Notes: generated from the letters alone by a model not told the origin. Positions 50,501 to 64,000 are shown, counted from the stretch's first letter. The stretch: 64,000 bases of DNA from Trichoplax adhaerens (GCF_000150275.1 NW_002060945.1:5384123-5448122), one strand, 5' to 3'. Numbers and translations are program-made.

Positions 50501-52874
50501 AAAATTAATTTGATACGAAATGATTCTGATACTACGTTAATCGATATCAACTGTGATCAAGTCTAGGTATGCATATCAATGTCTTCTTTCTTAGCCTGGC
50601 CACTCAATTAGAGTTAATTGGTTCTATAAACCGGAAACATTTGATAGAAATGATGATTTTATACAGCTAGATCAGCTCTTAATTAAGTTAAATTATCTTG
50701 CACCTGTTCCGATAAATAGCTAAAATAAGTGATAGTGGAAGCATTATAATGCTATTTGATCAATAATTAACATAAATCATCGTTTATAATTTATTTATTC
50801 AATTTCGTAGATACTAATTATGCAGTACACGGGTATGATTACGACAGTAAAAGTTGTAGCAGTTCAATTGATTTTATCTTGCTATCACTAATTGATTGAT
50901 CTCGAATGTAGCTGCAGAGAACAATCTATTATATTAGAATAGTAAATCAGTAAAATTTTAGTTAATACATGATTCAAGCCACGACATAAATAGTACGCTA
51001 CGAATTTCATATCATGTCCGGAATTGCCTATACCATAAATTGAAGATACCGAAATATTTCGGAATATCCTAAGGCTCATTAATCTATATGTCAATTCAAG
51101 AACGATGAAAAAATTTATAGCATAGCAAAGTATATTAACCCGAAGTATCGTGAGTGGAAGATTCTATCAATAAGACTTAATAATCAAATATCACAGTCAT
51201 TCGATAGTATAGATAGATATTACGAGCTGCACTAGTACAGTGTAAAATGCATGTAAGTAATTGATATTTGGATCTAGATTGCGTTTATGAAGCCTCAATG
51301 TACATCATTAAGTTAGACCCCGAGAACATGTGAGTATTTGATTGTCACTAGAGATGTACTTGATGCTCGGTAAAACTATTGATTTATGTAATAAAGTGAA
51401 AACTCAACGAGAAATCCGAGTCTTGCTATATTAATTTTAAGACACTTTATTACGGGTAGTGTTAATCTTGATATGTACATACCGTATATTACTTATGGCT
51501 AATTGTCTTGACTAAATTGGCCTCTTGATCATTATGAATGCTATAAAGAAATATACATACTGTAGGCTGACAAGTAGATTGTAATATGAATATAATTTGG
51601 ATTGTGAAAAGTAGATTAAAAAGATACGAATTGATGTATAACTATAAATAATGGCGCGATGGTCTACAGATAGTATCTCAGAAGTTCCGATAGATCTTAA
51701 AATCGCACAATATAATGTAGGCCAACTGAAATAGATCTAAAAGTATCCTATGTTATAAAGATATGAACAGGACATTCTACTGATATTACAGTTATATAAT
51801 TACAATTAATGATTGATGTCATATGGAATACGAAACTGTGAAACTATAAAAGTAATTTTGATCCTTGGACTAATAAATAAAGCTTGCTATAAAGCTTTGA
51901 AGCAGTATACAACTCATTAAGCCCTTTATAGCTAGTAGAGCATCTTTATGTACTCAGTGTGCAGTCATAGTGAAATAAGATGATCTGATAAATTCCTTAA
52001 AATGAAGGACTGTCGTGTTTCAATAAAGACTATAGTAATATCAAGCAATCTTCATCCTACGGCAAAATGTCACATTTTCTGTTGATTATTGCCTTTATGG
52101 TGGATGTAAGGTGATATTGACATGCTAGTAATCAATTTAAAAGACTTATAGAAAAATAATGTATTAAACGTTGAAGCGGCCTGCATTTATGCAAACAGTC
52201 AATCTTAAATTTTGAACTCTTTCAATACTCGATATTTGTAATTATCATCTGATTTATTGTACAATGCACAGTAGAAGCATGTGTTAGTGAGATAATGCTA
52301 AAATACCGATACAAGAAAACTGCTATTACTTGAGAGTAAAATATTGCTGTTTGAAAAGTAATGACTTCAAGTGAGTAATTTTGTTTTATAATCATAAAAT
52401 TAACATCCATTATCAATGCTATTACGTCAGGATACTAATAGATCTCTCAATAAGTAACAATTATTCCATCTGATAGTAACTATAAGCTTTGAGATGTTAT
52501 CTTGTACAAGTATACTAGCAATGAGGATCGTGCAATAATATATGAGCATTTTTACAGTTTAAATTACTGTTATCCTTTTAGTATGCTCCCATAGATCAAA
52601 ATAGGAATACCATATTCTACTACAAGTTCTGTAATATACTATTGTTACAAATATAATCTTGGATGAGTTATTTAGCATTCAACAATACGATGCAATTATC
52701 GGCTGCCGATTGTGTACTAGTCAATATGCTACTAGCTAATTTTCCCCGTAAATACTTCCATCAGATCGCTTATTTATTTTGCAATACACTAAAGCAAATG
52801 AAGGATACGGAGCTAAAATTTTGGTGGCATATAAAAAAGATGAATTAACTGTATAGCACGTATATCCTAGGAGC

Positions 52875-53310
52875 AGCGTTAAGGATTAGCAATTGGAAAT
52901 ATTTTAAATAAAATTAGTTCAATTCAACCCGTTGTGAATTTTAACATTATTGATATACTCGTACGTAATTGTTGATAATAGCACTTTATCAATAATAACG
53001 TACTGGATATACGAATAAAATCTTAATAGCAAATTATTAATTAGCTTTATAGTATCTATTCCGTACGAAAAGCTTTAGTGAAGATTAATAATTGGAAACA
53101 TTTTAAATCAAATCAGTTTAATTGAAATAGTAGTGTAGATATTTTAACATTATTGATGCATGCAATTACTGATTCCAGCGTTTGATCAACAATAACGTAT
53201 TTAATATACAAATAAAATTTCAACAGGAAATGACTAATTAGCTCAATAAATACCTGTACTATCAAATTACCGAAATAGAAGATTTGTAAATAGAATATTT
53301 TGAGTATAAA
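52875..53310. repeat. Degenerate tandem repeat, about 200-bp unit, 2-3 copies
   Basis: The copies starting near 52880, 53080 and (weaker) 53277 share AATTGGAAATATTTTAAAT, TTTTAACATTATTGAT, AATAACGTA and ATACGAATAAAATCTTAATAG-like blocks in the same order. Confidence 0.7.
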
Positions 53311-56300
53311 TCAATTTAATTTAAATAGTAGTCGATTATCATGTTTCCACCTATATATAACTTCTGACACTAACATTTGATATAATCCTACAATAGATAA
53401 CAGTTATAACTCAGATCGACTACTGAATTAATACTGCCGTGCATCTACTGATTGCTTCTGAAAATGATGTTACCTAATTAGCTCGAAATTAACATGCTTG
53501 AACCCATTTCTACAATATTACGATATTGTTACCAATTACTAAAGATTCTTTAAGCTAGACATTATTTCAATTATTGAGAAAATGATGATTCATGTCTATC
53601 GATGTAATTGATATTCTTGGAAGTAAACTAGTTACGACTTTAGACGTTTATTTATTCAAGGAATATTTATAATGGACTAAAGCTATTGCATTAGTATTAG
53701 ATGATAATTGATTATAATTACTCTATTTCTATGGTGTGCTACAATGCGATATGTGTAGAGATCTATATACTGATACACAGAAGAAGGTGAAAGTATACCC
53801 TATAAAAATTGTTCTATAGGACATTTATATAATTTTTTCCGCCTGCAGAATGTTTAAAGAGAACTCGACTTAAATTGAGCTTGGTTTGTAGAATACGTTT
53901 ATGATGCTCTTGATTTTAAAGCTTGTACAGTGCAATTGCTAATCCATCAGTGTTCAATTTCATCTCAAATTGGCTGGTATTGGCCTATATCATTTTGATC
54001 AGTTGCTGCTGTGATAGTTATTGATCTTAAAAAACTTGCGTTAGACCAAATGAACAGCTTTGTATCGAGCTAGAAGAATTAGATGCAATCATGCTTGTTG
54101 GCATTGTTTGATGTTGTTAAAACCATGGTATTATCCTTGAATATGACAATAATTTCAATAGATGATAAAATCCTTCGGTAAACTACTGCTAAAGTAATCC
54201 ATGACGATAGTCAGTTTTTAATTACGTCGGGTAGAATAAACTTAATCTTTGATATTATACACGTATCGCCAGACTGCCATTAATAAATAATTTTAACTCT
54301 TACGTAACGCCAACTAGGACTATAAAATTTAGTTGCTTTTAGAATGCTCGCTTATTCCTATTCATAACTGAACACATGGCTTGTGATATTAAGAATGAAG
54401 CAACTGCAGGTAAAACAATTTATTGAAATTCATTTTTGAGCCATTTGAGAGTGTGGTAATTATTTTAATTGGCGTGATGGATTGAAGAATGAATCTAAAG
54501 TATCCTTAAAAATCGAGCTATTTGCTATGGATAGTTTCTAGTTTGAAATAATTGACGACGTGATCTGTTATGCAATATTTCTGTTATGTAATGACTACAG
54601 TTTAGTCATCTTATAATATGAGTTATTGCATTGGCTATAATGGTATTTGATGATGATTATTACGATCATGATAAAGTCCCTTTATTATTAAGACAATATA
54701 TTAGCGATTAAGTCGTGAGTATTCTTAATGAATGCGAAATATTTTTACATTTATTTGTACATTAACGTTAAAATAAGATTCGAATGACATCGTGACTTAT
54801 GAACTTGAATTATGATTGTTATCCTGTACTTGTAAGTTTAATTAATAAAGAAATTATCATTGTAGTGATGCACCCATATTTGATTATACGGATAGCTATA
54901 TTTGATATAGTTAGGTTGTTTTGAATAGGTATTATTAGAAATTCTGGATGACTAATAGTAGCCAGTTGACTAATTATGGTACAAGATTTATGTAGCTAGA
55001 AACACTGTAGTTGTTGAGATGTCCTTCGGAGAAAGGGCCTAGACCTTAATAGAATAGTAGTAACATCTTAAATAGAATGATTTAGACTGTAGAAAATAAT
55101 GATGTACTATTAGAGAAAAGTATTTGTTTGATGACTCATGTCTGATTGTAGATAAATCAAGTTGTCATAAATGGATTTAACGAGATGTTTATAAGAACTG
55201 CAGAGATGAGCTCACAGAGAATAAGAGACTTTACTTCGCTTTGAGCTCGGAATACTTTAGATTTTAGACTAGATTCGTGTAGTAATTAATTATTGCTCTA
55301 CTATTCCTAAAATTTTGTAATAAAAGCCTTTTAGAAAATACCATTTGACTAAGATAGTTATTGTGAGACGCATTTATTACAGTCATGTAAAAGATTTTCT
55401 CAATTTTAATAATTAAAATTTTGAGTTAGTGAATTTTGAACTTCAAAGGTTTATAGCTCATTTTTCAACCGGTTTGATAATCCATTCACTACTTATATTG
55501 TAAAATGTCTAAAATAGATCATGGTGGACCGATTTTGTTCTTCGAATTAGGTTTGGACTTTGCTCTTCATATCATACGAGCGATTGGATTATTTTGAAAA
55601 CCCTAATATAGTCTAAAGTCTAAACTACGTCGATGTACTTTGAAATAGAAGCTTCATGTTAATGTCCTATTCCCACTATCTATTTGTGCAGACTTTTTGC
55701 ACTGAAATTAACTGTCCACTTTGTTTACAATAATACCTTGTGAGAAGATCAGTCCATTGGGATAGTTCAATATCATCGTTTACCTAGTAAGAGAATGTCC
55801 AAATGAGTTTTTTTTACATATTCTTTACCGGATGCCTTGATTGACGGTATACCGTACTGTATATGCGGTAGAATCATTTAAGGATGAATATTGATCCTAG
55901 TTTACTGCTAGTTTCACTATCTTTCTTCCTACGTCCTGATACGGATTAGGTGAAGATGTAGACGTGATTGGATCATCGCTGAAGAGGATCTAAATACGTC
56001 GAATTGCGTCATTTCCTTGCCGGAAACCTGACAATGTCATCATGCGTACAGTAGGTTATCCTATACGGATCGGTGTGGATCCCATAGTGGTAAAAAAAAA
56101 AAATAGAATAGTGGTTTTTTATATCTCTGTGGTGGATCCTAATCAATTTATAGATGAATTTACGGTCTTTCCTGGATCTTGATACGCGTAGAGCTAAAAT
56201 TTGGCATGAATTACTAGATACGCGTAGATATACTGCATCATGGGTTGAAAGAAGATTGTCTCCTATTCGATCTCCCAATTGTAGTGAATAAAGTTATTAA

Positions 56301-58257
56301 TAAAAATCGACATCGATGTAATGAAGGTTAATATGTAGTCTTGCAGTCATGGTATAACTCATTGGGCCTACACATATATCATAGATACGCCTATATTGAT
56401 ATTGATATACAGGCATATTAAAATTGATAATACATAGTGCTACCGTCCTAATTTAGGATGCAGCACTGTGGCCTAACACGGAATTATGCAGATTAATACG
56501 TATGTATTGAAAGATAGTATCTACAAGAGGTGTAGTCTTTATACATCAATGAGTTGGATAGTACTTGGATGCTTAACTAGTTCAAGTTGTGCTCAATCAT
56601 AACACAAATGATGAGCATCGACTAACGAAAAATCAATGTTTTAAGGTGGTTGCATCGATTGCGCTTTCTGGTCCTGGAATTCAGTATATCTTCTAGTCAG
56701 TTTTACAACTCTATTCCAAAGGAAGACGATCATCGTCATTTTTGATCGTTAATATTATTATTATTCTTGCCTTTCTGATTTTCCCTACTCATTTCCCTAT
56801 CAAGTTAATGAGCCTAGTTACCGTTGAAATTAGAACAGGCATGCTGGAAAATGGCCAAGAATTTGCGTGCAAGGATGATGCAATCATACCTTAACTTGCC
56901 ATCTCCCGTCCCGTCCGTCCCGCCGGCCGGCCGGCCTACGTGGCAAAATTGCCCTTTGCTTTGTTGACCTGTCTCCAATCGGAGGGGCTCCGATCGCGAG
57001 CTAGAATGACGATGTGTAAAAATATAGTAGTGAAAAGCAAGGTATTTTTACCACTGATTGAGTAGTAAACCTACAGAACTGATCACGTGAGTGATGACGT
57101 TTCGTACACCACCCACTTCTTACCCCAAATGGCAGGATCCTGCTATTTTCTAACCTTGTCATCCATCAAGACGAGAAAATGGACAGTCTGTTATGTATTT
57201 ATGTCCTCTACTAGTTGCACTTGTTATTATCCAGTCAAGTACAGTAGAATCCTGGAGACTGATATTTCTTCTTTCTGCAAGTGCAATAGCTGATCGTGAT
57301 GAGGTGAAGGATTGTGGTCATGATGCAGCTTAAAAAGATGATGCTGCATTCTATCTTGATGCAATACTAGCTATCTATTTCTTGAAATTACAGGATAGAC
57401 CGTTATGAAAACTCTGATGACGAACAGTACAATTTACTCGCCTAATATAGAGTAGTCTACAGTATAAACTTTAGTTTTCTTTGTTCTTTCCTTCCTTGTT
57501 ACAGTATATCTGATTTTTCTGTCTTGTAATGATATTTAATTGAAGTAAGAACGATCGAGGTAAGACATGGAGGTATTCTCCTTACTTCTATGGTAAAGAC
57601 AACCAATATATAATGATATCCACGATAACCCACCCCATGCGATGATGTTGCTACTACGACAGTACTGTCAAAGTGTCAATTCCTCCTTACAACTCTACTG
57701 CAGACATTGATATAGATTGTCCTTGGCAGAAGAACTGATTGATGTCACTGAGTGATCTTGAGCAAGAAATTAGCAAGTCTTGTTGTATTCATTCATTTTG
57801 AGATTCAAAGCGATGAATAAGAACTACTCAAGGTCCCTGTTCAAAGCATGCATAGTGTCCAAGATGTTGCAAAATCTTCCACTGCAAGCTTGCATAGGTC
57901 ATTTGCATCAAAGAGACAGGGACTACTCAACACGAATTCGAATTTTGGGTTTCGCTATCTGGTCTGTGCCATGCGTTCTAAATCGTGCTGGAGAAATCCA
58001 CGCCAGTACAGTACAGTACTACACACTGAACTAGAGCGCGACCACCACGGAATCCAGGACGGACGCCCGTCACCTTTTCCTATACAGTATTTATACCCCA
58101 GACAAGAGGTCGTGACGACATCCGTTGACGTGACGCCTAACTGGCAGTAGAGCTTGACTGGATCTTTTTTCCTCTCCACTTTTCTCTTCAGCCATTTTTG
58201 GCCTTCTTTGCATCTCTTTTTCAAGCGTAGCCGCAAGGTAAAATTCAATCTAACATC

Positions 58258-61200
58258 ATGGCTGATCATCCAGCACAATCCTTCGATACCGATTGCATGA
58301 CTTTAACTCGATTTGTGCTCAATGAGCAGCAAAAATTTCCTCAAGCCAGTGGTGATTTAACGCAGTTACTCAATTCTTTACTGACAGCCATTAAAGCAGT
58401 TTCTTCGGCAGTCCGTAAAGCTGGCATAGCTAAACTGTAAGTTTCTCTGCTATCCAACATGGATTTCAATGTTATTTTTTACTAGCTTAATGCTTGACTA
58501 ATGAGAGAGTGTATAGACAAGTCCATCATCCAATCCTGCTATGGGGGGGGGGACATTTAGTTTCAGTCATTTCTCTTCGATAGATCATTCAATGGCTTAG
58601 AACTCCTCTTGCTTGCCTTCGTAGTCGTAGTAGTTCGGAGTACGCCCTCTACAGCACAGAAAAGGCAAAGGATACTGTAGATACACTGTCGATATTGCTC
58701 AACATAACAGCTTTCATTCATAGATAGTTCTATCAAGAACGATCCAAAAACCCACTAGGCTTTGACCAGGGATGTCCCTGCTTTGACTATGGCTACATCG
58801 CTCGCAGTTTTTTCAGGACGATACGACCGTATCCTGACACTTTGATCCCTTGCGATCCAAAACATTTCCGGCTATCACTTCTTGACGTACTATATTGACA
58901 GTCAGGACATGATCGCCGCAGGCTGCCATGGTGATAAATAAAGGCAAATGAATAAAACGTAGGAAAAAAAAAGGTGGAGAATGACAGTATTGGCGTAGGT
59001 AGAATAGCAGGATTGACCTCTGTTTGATGTTCTCTTTCCACTGTTTGTATTAACTAGCGTATGCAATCAGCCAAGGTGCAATCAATTATGCTAATTCATG
59101 ATTACCCAATCAACACCACAACTTTTTTCGTCAATCGCGCATTTGTAAGTCTACAACATGGTCTATTCCGATACTTATAAATACAAGTCGGTTTGAAGGG
59201 AATCAAAAGATCAGTGGATGGCTATGCTGCTACGTTGCAGCTGGAATCGGGATCGCGTCTTGCTGTTGAGTTGGTACCAGGACGAGGTTCTGGAGTGCAA
59301 GGTAATAGTAGTCCCTTGACGTATACTGCATTCAATGAAACTAAAGCCAGACTGCCATTTCTACCTTTGATAACCATCGGATAGACTAAGAAATGGAATC
59401 TTTAACAAGGATAGAACTGTATTGGCAAAAATGATTGTATAAACTAAATCACAGGCTCTTTTTTTGAATTAAAGGCAGTTCGAACCAGCACATTCATCAT
59501 GCTGCTCTGCATGAATACACGAATAAACAATTTACCAGCTGACACGACTCTCTTCATTTGCTAAGTGCCCGTAACCTTGCAGGCATGACTGTGCTTAGCC
59601 CTTCCTCTTGCAACAAGCACAGAGAATAAGATGGAATCATATTGTCTACTAATAATATAATTTACATGTTTACTTACTGTTAGCCCTGGACAAAAAGGTC
59701 ATACGTACAGTACAGTACAGTACAGTATCGCAGATAGAATGTTTACATAGCGTAACAACTCCAATTTTATATCCATTCTGAGTCAGTGATTTGGTGATGA
59801 TGATAGCCTTTAAATATTACCCTTTACCCTGTATGATCTGTTTCCTTCGTACATATCGTCTATACAAAGTTATTTTAAAATTGAGATACATAAACCAAGT
59901 TTGGATCAACATTTTTCCTCTCTAATACACCTACATACAATTCATAAACCCATTGATTCTAAGATTCTCATGTCTTAAATAATTCACTAATTAATAAACT
60001 TTCTATCATTTTTATCGCCTAACAGCTTCGGTATTGCCGGTGAAATCAATGTGCAAGGTGAAGAAGTCAAAAAATTGGATGTCTTAGCTAATGAATTATT
60101 CATTAATATGTTAAAGTCATCCTACACTGTTGCTGCCATGGTATCGGAAGAGAATGAGAAAATGATTGAAGTAGAAACGGAGAAACAAGGAAAATATATC
60201 GTCTATTTTGATCCTTTGGATGGCTCCTCTAATATAGATTGCTTAGTTTCCATTGGTTCTATATTTGCGATAGGCAAAAAGGTACATCACAACAGTCTAT
60301 ACTATGTTGCAAACGTGTATTAATGCATTATAGATCGCAATTTTATCATTTATAGTCGAAATGAAGGATGGCCTTCACTGTTAATGTCGTCTTCAATACA
60401 GTACGATTAATTGTTTATTAGCTACTTAATAACCCTGTAAAAAAATAGCAATTACTCAATTAAATTTGAATTAAACTACGTATTCTTGGAACTATCTTGT
60501 ACGTATACCTTAGAATTGTGATGGAACGCCAACTGAAAAAGATTGCCTTTGCAGCGGTCGCAACATTGTTGCTGCTGGCTACGCCTTATATGGCAGTGCT
60601 ACCATGGTTGTTTTATCAACTGGTAATGGTGTCAATGGATTTACCTTAGATCCAGTAAGTGTAAAAGTTGTGTTACTGTACAGTACAATTGAACCGCTTG
60701 ATGTGTCTCAAAATATCACAAATTTCCTGTCGCAACTGTTATACCGTAAATTTTTGCTCTTTATAATTAATTTTACAACGCGTATGTAGGCATAACCATT
60801 AACCACTTGTACCCGTAAATAGCTTGATATTATCGATGATACTATTATACCTAAGATAAATATTCTATCAAATGCGTTATGTAGTCTATCGGAGAATTCG
60901 TCTTGACTCATGCAGATATGCAATGCAAACCGAATGGCAAAAAAATCTATAGCTTGAATGAAGGCTATGCACAATATTTTGATCCTGCTGTAACAGAATT
61001 TTTGGAAAGGAAAAAGTTTCCCAAAGTATGGCCTAAAATAATTTCATCGCTAACAAATTATGCTTTTTATAATAAAGCTAAAATTCTTGAAAATTTTTGT
61101 CTTTTTTGTATCATATAACTTACAATCTACTGTAAGTTTACACTTATTCATTTACTACTTCGTTCCTTGTTTAGGATGGCTCTGCGCCTTATTCTGCTCG

Positions 61201-61596
61201 ATACGTCGGTTCTATGGTATCGGACGTTCACAGGACGCTGATGTATGGCGGTATTTTTATGTATCCTGCTAATGTAAAGAGTCCTAAAGGCAAAGTAAGA
61301 TTAATTAATTGATTCAATATATCAGGTTCAGCGCGAATGTCTTTTAGTCATTGCTGGTCAATTGCATAAATAAATAAAATTATGTTATTATTTAATTTCA
61401 CCAGTTGAGATTATTGTATGAATGCATACCAATGGCGTATGTAATGGAACAAGCTGGTGGTCTGGCAACTACAGGCGAGAAAGATATCTTGGACGTTGAA
61501 CCGAAATCAATCCACGATCGTTGCCCCATCTTCCTTGGCTCAAAGCGTGACGTAGAAGACGTCATAGATCTATACAGTAAACATAAGTCGGGTTAA
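58258..61596 (+). CDS. FBP1: Fructose-1,6-bisphosphatase, 6 exons
   Basis: Exons: 58258-58436, 60026-60281, 60514-60654, 60885-61025, 61175-61294, 61405-61596. They join in phase to 342 residues (human FBP1 338). It hydrolyses fructose 1,6-bisphosphate to fructose 6-phosphate in cytosolic gluconeogenesis. The AMP-site helix ([10 protein letters not shown] from residue 32; Asp for the usual Glu) and the pair K116-Y117 are present, so AMP inhibition is likely. The metal/catalytic motif FDPLDGSSN is at 121-129, preceded by VSEEN near 99-103. The C-terminal metal/substrate segment [15 protein letters not shown] is intact, as are [11 protein letters not shown] and [10 protein letters not shown]. 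Animals may carry more than one FBP paralogue, so the digit in the symbol is by convention. Intron 1 is 1.6 kb and contains an unsupported 63-codon frame and a short GTACA simple repeat at 59704. Confidence 0.96.
59704..59726. repeat. (GTACA) simple repeat in FBP intron 1
   Basis: About four and a half uninterrupted CAGTA units. Same palindromic sequence family as the intergenic tracts near 12.6 and 26.8 kb. Confidence 0.8.
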
Positions 61597-63009
61597 TTCT
61601 GACTACTCTTAATTATGACGAAAGCCTGTTTTCGTATTGTAGTCGTTTTATTTCATCTATTGCTTACGTTTATGTGTATTGCAATATCAATTAATAATCA
61701 TATTATGGACGACATTACGATTTACTGAGTGCGGTATACTGGGATATAGCCTCAAATGAATTCAAATTATTTCATGCTCTTCATGTCTTTTGATTAAACA
61801 ATTTTTAGTGGCTAAATTTAGAAGGTAGTCAATACTAGATTACTTTTAATGGGCTAATAAGTACTCTTTAAGATTATATCTAATTAGTTAAGATCATTCT
61901 GAAGTATAACTAAACCTGGATGTACTGCTTGATGTAATGGCAATAAAGAGTACTTCAGTAAAATTAGTATTACCTTAACGTTTAGTACGATTGAATTCCG
62001 CTTACTGGATATTTTGTAAGGATGTTTAGTGTTTTAAAGAACGCACCAATGAGGTAGATAAGATAGGTCACTACCTATGGTATTTTGCATCTCGTACTAC
62101 AATACTGCATCTAATCGATTTTGTTATAAAAATCTTTAGTTTCGTATATTAAAAAAACGTCTAAGCTTCTTGTCGATCAGCTAATCGGCACAGTTAATAT
62201 CTCAGTTGAGCAGAATATTTTAGAAAGTTAAAAGATACACACCCAAATAAAAGAAAATTTACAAAGTACTCACCAGCCTTAGCTGTTATGATAGTTACCA
62301 AATTTTTATTATTCTTATAACAAAATTAAAATAAATGACCACCTATACAAGTGTATAGGTTATCAAGGTCTTAGATAGCTATTAGCTTTCTATGAAAACA
62401 TCAACAAAATTGTCTCGTCGTCACAAATATAAAAATATAATTTTAGCGATTGATATTATAGTTATTAGGCCATAATTGGTGATGATACTGCAACACATTA
62501 AGATGAATAGGTACGCACTGTAGAAATAGGTATAAGATCCATGTAATCGATAAGTAATGATCACATTTTGTCATAGCCAGTCCTTATTCAAAGGCTGTTA
62601 ATAAGTTACTCGGTAAGCACCAGTACTCATCTTAGTGTCATTATACAGTTGAAAGAGCGATCAGCAAAAGAAGTAGAGAAAATTTGCCGGCAACTTGTAT
62701 ACAATCGGATCGAATAGAGCCTCGTACATTTCGCCAAGGGTATCTTAAACTAAATAACTACATTGCTAGTAATTACGATATATAAAAATACGACGTGCGC
62801 ATAAACGAAATTATAAAAATAAATTGAAGTCATTATTTGGTATGCCCGTATAACTTGACAGGCAAGCAAAAAAACACCTAGTAAAACCAATAAATCAGTG
62901 TAATTGGATTAATTGTACAATCTTCGAACAAGTGTCATTTATAATTTGAAAACGCATTGGCTTAGATATAGTTTTATGCCTTAGGATTATAGTTATAGAA
63001 GTACTAATA
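61597..63009. other. Convergent 3' region between FBP and the kinesin gene
   Basis: AT-rich; no open frame above 60 codons and no repeat array. AATAAAGAG near 61944 may serve FBP. Nothing else is recognised. Confidence 0.5.
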
Positions 63010-64000
63010 TTATTTAGCTGAATCATCTTCTTCTTCGGCTGTCTCTCCTTGTTTCAGTTTATCGATTATCTGTAAAGTAGATAGTTTGTAATATAACTTT
63101 AGCATAGGTCTACTGTATATTGTATTTTAGGAATACGAAAATGTCCTTTTCTAGAAATACGATCAATATCATTTAAATAAACACTTTTTGATTTAACGAT
63201 AAATGACAGAAAAATTCTTACTCCTTTCAGTCTGGCAATTTCTTTGCTTTCAGCGTTCTTTTTAGCATCATTAGTGATAAGTTTGACACGAGAAGCATAG
63301 CTATAAAAAGTTTAATGGAATAGAGAGAATAAATGGGTCATCAGGATTTTCATTTAATTGACATTTAAAATTCCTAATTTAAATTTCTCAATTACATATT
63401 TTATAATGGCGCTTACGTTAATGATACAAGAGTTTCATCAGTATTGTAATCAGCTGGTGAGATGTTTACAAACATAAGAGTTTTTGCATTACCACCTAAA
63501 TAAGAATCATTTAATGTTAGAAAATGTAACAGAGAACTTAAAATTTCTCAAGCAAAGATAAATTTATTATTATGGGATGTTATTAGAACAGTTTTCCTGA
63601 AGTTTGGATAAATTAACTTGTTTAACTTCTACTGTATTGCTTTAAAATTAGACGGTATTTCAGTATGACAATTTTTAACTAATCTGAGTCTATGATGATA
63701 CAACGTACCTAGTGAATCCTGCATTAACATGGTTAACTTGTTATTACGATATGGAATGAAAGATTGTTCACTGGATAATGCAGCAATAACGTCTCCCAAT
63801 GCGCTTAAACTTTTATTAATTGATTGTGCTTCCTAAATATACAGCAATGTTTCATTATAAATTAAAATAATTCCATAATATTCCAGCGAGACCATTTTTA
63901 ATTTCTTTTAAATGAGACAAGTAAAGTTTAGCTTTCAATAATGCGAATTTTCATATAATTCCATACTTTTAACTGTGCTGCTGATGCTCCTGTTTTAGCG
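63010..64000 (-). CDS. Kinesin-14 motor, C-terminal exons (gene continues beyond the window)
   Basis: Exons, 5' to 3' on the minus strand: 64000-63967 (cut by the window), 63832-63709, 63495-63417, 63300-63222, 63069-63010. Phase is continuous. The sequence is the end of a kinesin motor domain: [11 protein letters not shown] (after the missing switch II), [19 protein letters not shown], the microtubule-binding [38 protein letters not shown] and [11 protein letters not shown]. Because the motor lies at the very C-terminus, it is a kinesin-14 (minus-end directed). The wording closely follows the KCBP/calmodulin-binding kinesin group known from plants and from sea urchin kinesin-C. After the motor only a short basic helix ([16 protein letters not shown]) and an acidic tail (AEEEDDSAK) remain. 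The upstream coiled coil or other domains needed to assign the subfamily lie outside. Confidence 0.9.

Larger units (their letters stand above)
46142..58257. other. 12-kb gene-poor, AT-rich region with degenerate local duplications
   Basis: No open frame above about 90 codons, no recognisable domain, no transposon termini and no RNA gene were found. Visible structure is limited to old tandem duplications (47300-47560, 48700-49050 and 52875-53310), a CRE-like palindrome at 46371, a short GC-rich patch at 56905-56937 and an A-run at 56092. The last part should contain the FBP promoter. Confidence 0.5.

Noticed and set aside
56009-56278. 89-codon minus frame next to an A-run, possible retroposed sequence
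   Set aside because: No family match and no target-site duplication; the A-run alone is not evidence.
58543-58552. G-run as a possible quadruplex
   Set aside because: A single uninterrupted run without the spaced G-tracts needed for an intramolecular quadruplex.
59193-59384. 63-codon frame in FBP intron 1
   Set aside because: The FBP reading frame is complete and in phase without it, and the peptide has no FBPase counterpart.

Overview
The window reads as nuclear DNA of an early-branching animal, most likely a placozoan (Trichoplax/Hoilungia type). It is AT-rich. Its genes are split by many short GT-AG introns, mostly about 70-300 bp. The gene set is animal in character: a 53BP1 with tandem Tudor and BRCT domains, an adhesion GPCR with C-type lectin domains, an axonemal dynein assembly factor, a gamma-tubulin complex subunit and an IRAK/Pelle-type death domain. 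The species call is inference; the gene identities rest on residue-level matches to families I know. No bacterial or viral features were seen.

Layout, left to right. 2106-2424 (-) is the first coding exon of a death-domain protein. 3117-4007 is a seven-copy minisatellite. 4978-7435 (+) is DNAAF4. 7742-12424 (-) is TUBGCP4. 14537-23043 (+) is TP53BP1. 24475-26631 (-) is RPS6. 27480-30360 (+) is an MDR dehydrogenase-like protein without catalytic zinc ligands. 31591-40426 (-) is a lectin-type adhesion GPCR, with a possible further 5' exon at 46023-46141. About 46-58 kb is a gene-poor stretch of degenerate local duplications. 58258-61596 (+) is fructose-1,6-bisphosphatase. 63010-64000 (-) is the 3' end of a kinesin-14.

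Neighbouring genes alternate in strand through most of the window. For DNAAF4, TUBGCP4, TP53BP1 (all but one junction), RPS6, the MDR gene, FBP and the kinesin end, I rebuilt exons by hand from splice signals. Reading phase is continuous across their junctions, and the protein lengths fit the families: DNAAF4 379 aa, TUBGCP4 about 654 aa, RPS6 242 aa, FBPase 342 aa, MDR 348 aa.

The genes do not form an operon or one pathway. The notable contextual point is that DNAAF4, TUBGCP4 and TP53BP1 lie side by side. As I recall the human map, all three are on the long arm of chromosome 15, and TUBGCP4 and TP53BP1 are direct neighbours there. This looks like a remnant of ancestral animal linkage. Other points of interest are three introns that appear to use GC-AG splice sites, the double-lectin mucin-like adhesion GPCR, the zinc-less dehydrogenase, and clusters of palindromic GTACAGTAC-type simple sequence in intergenic DNA.
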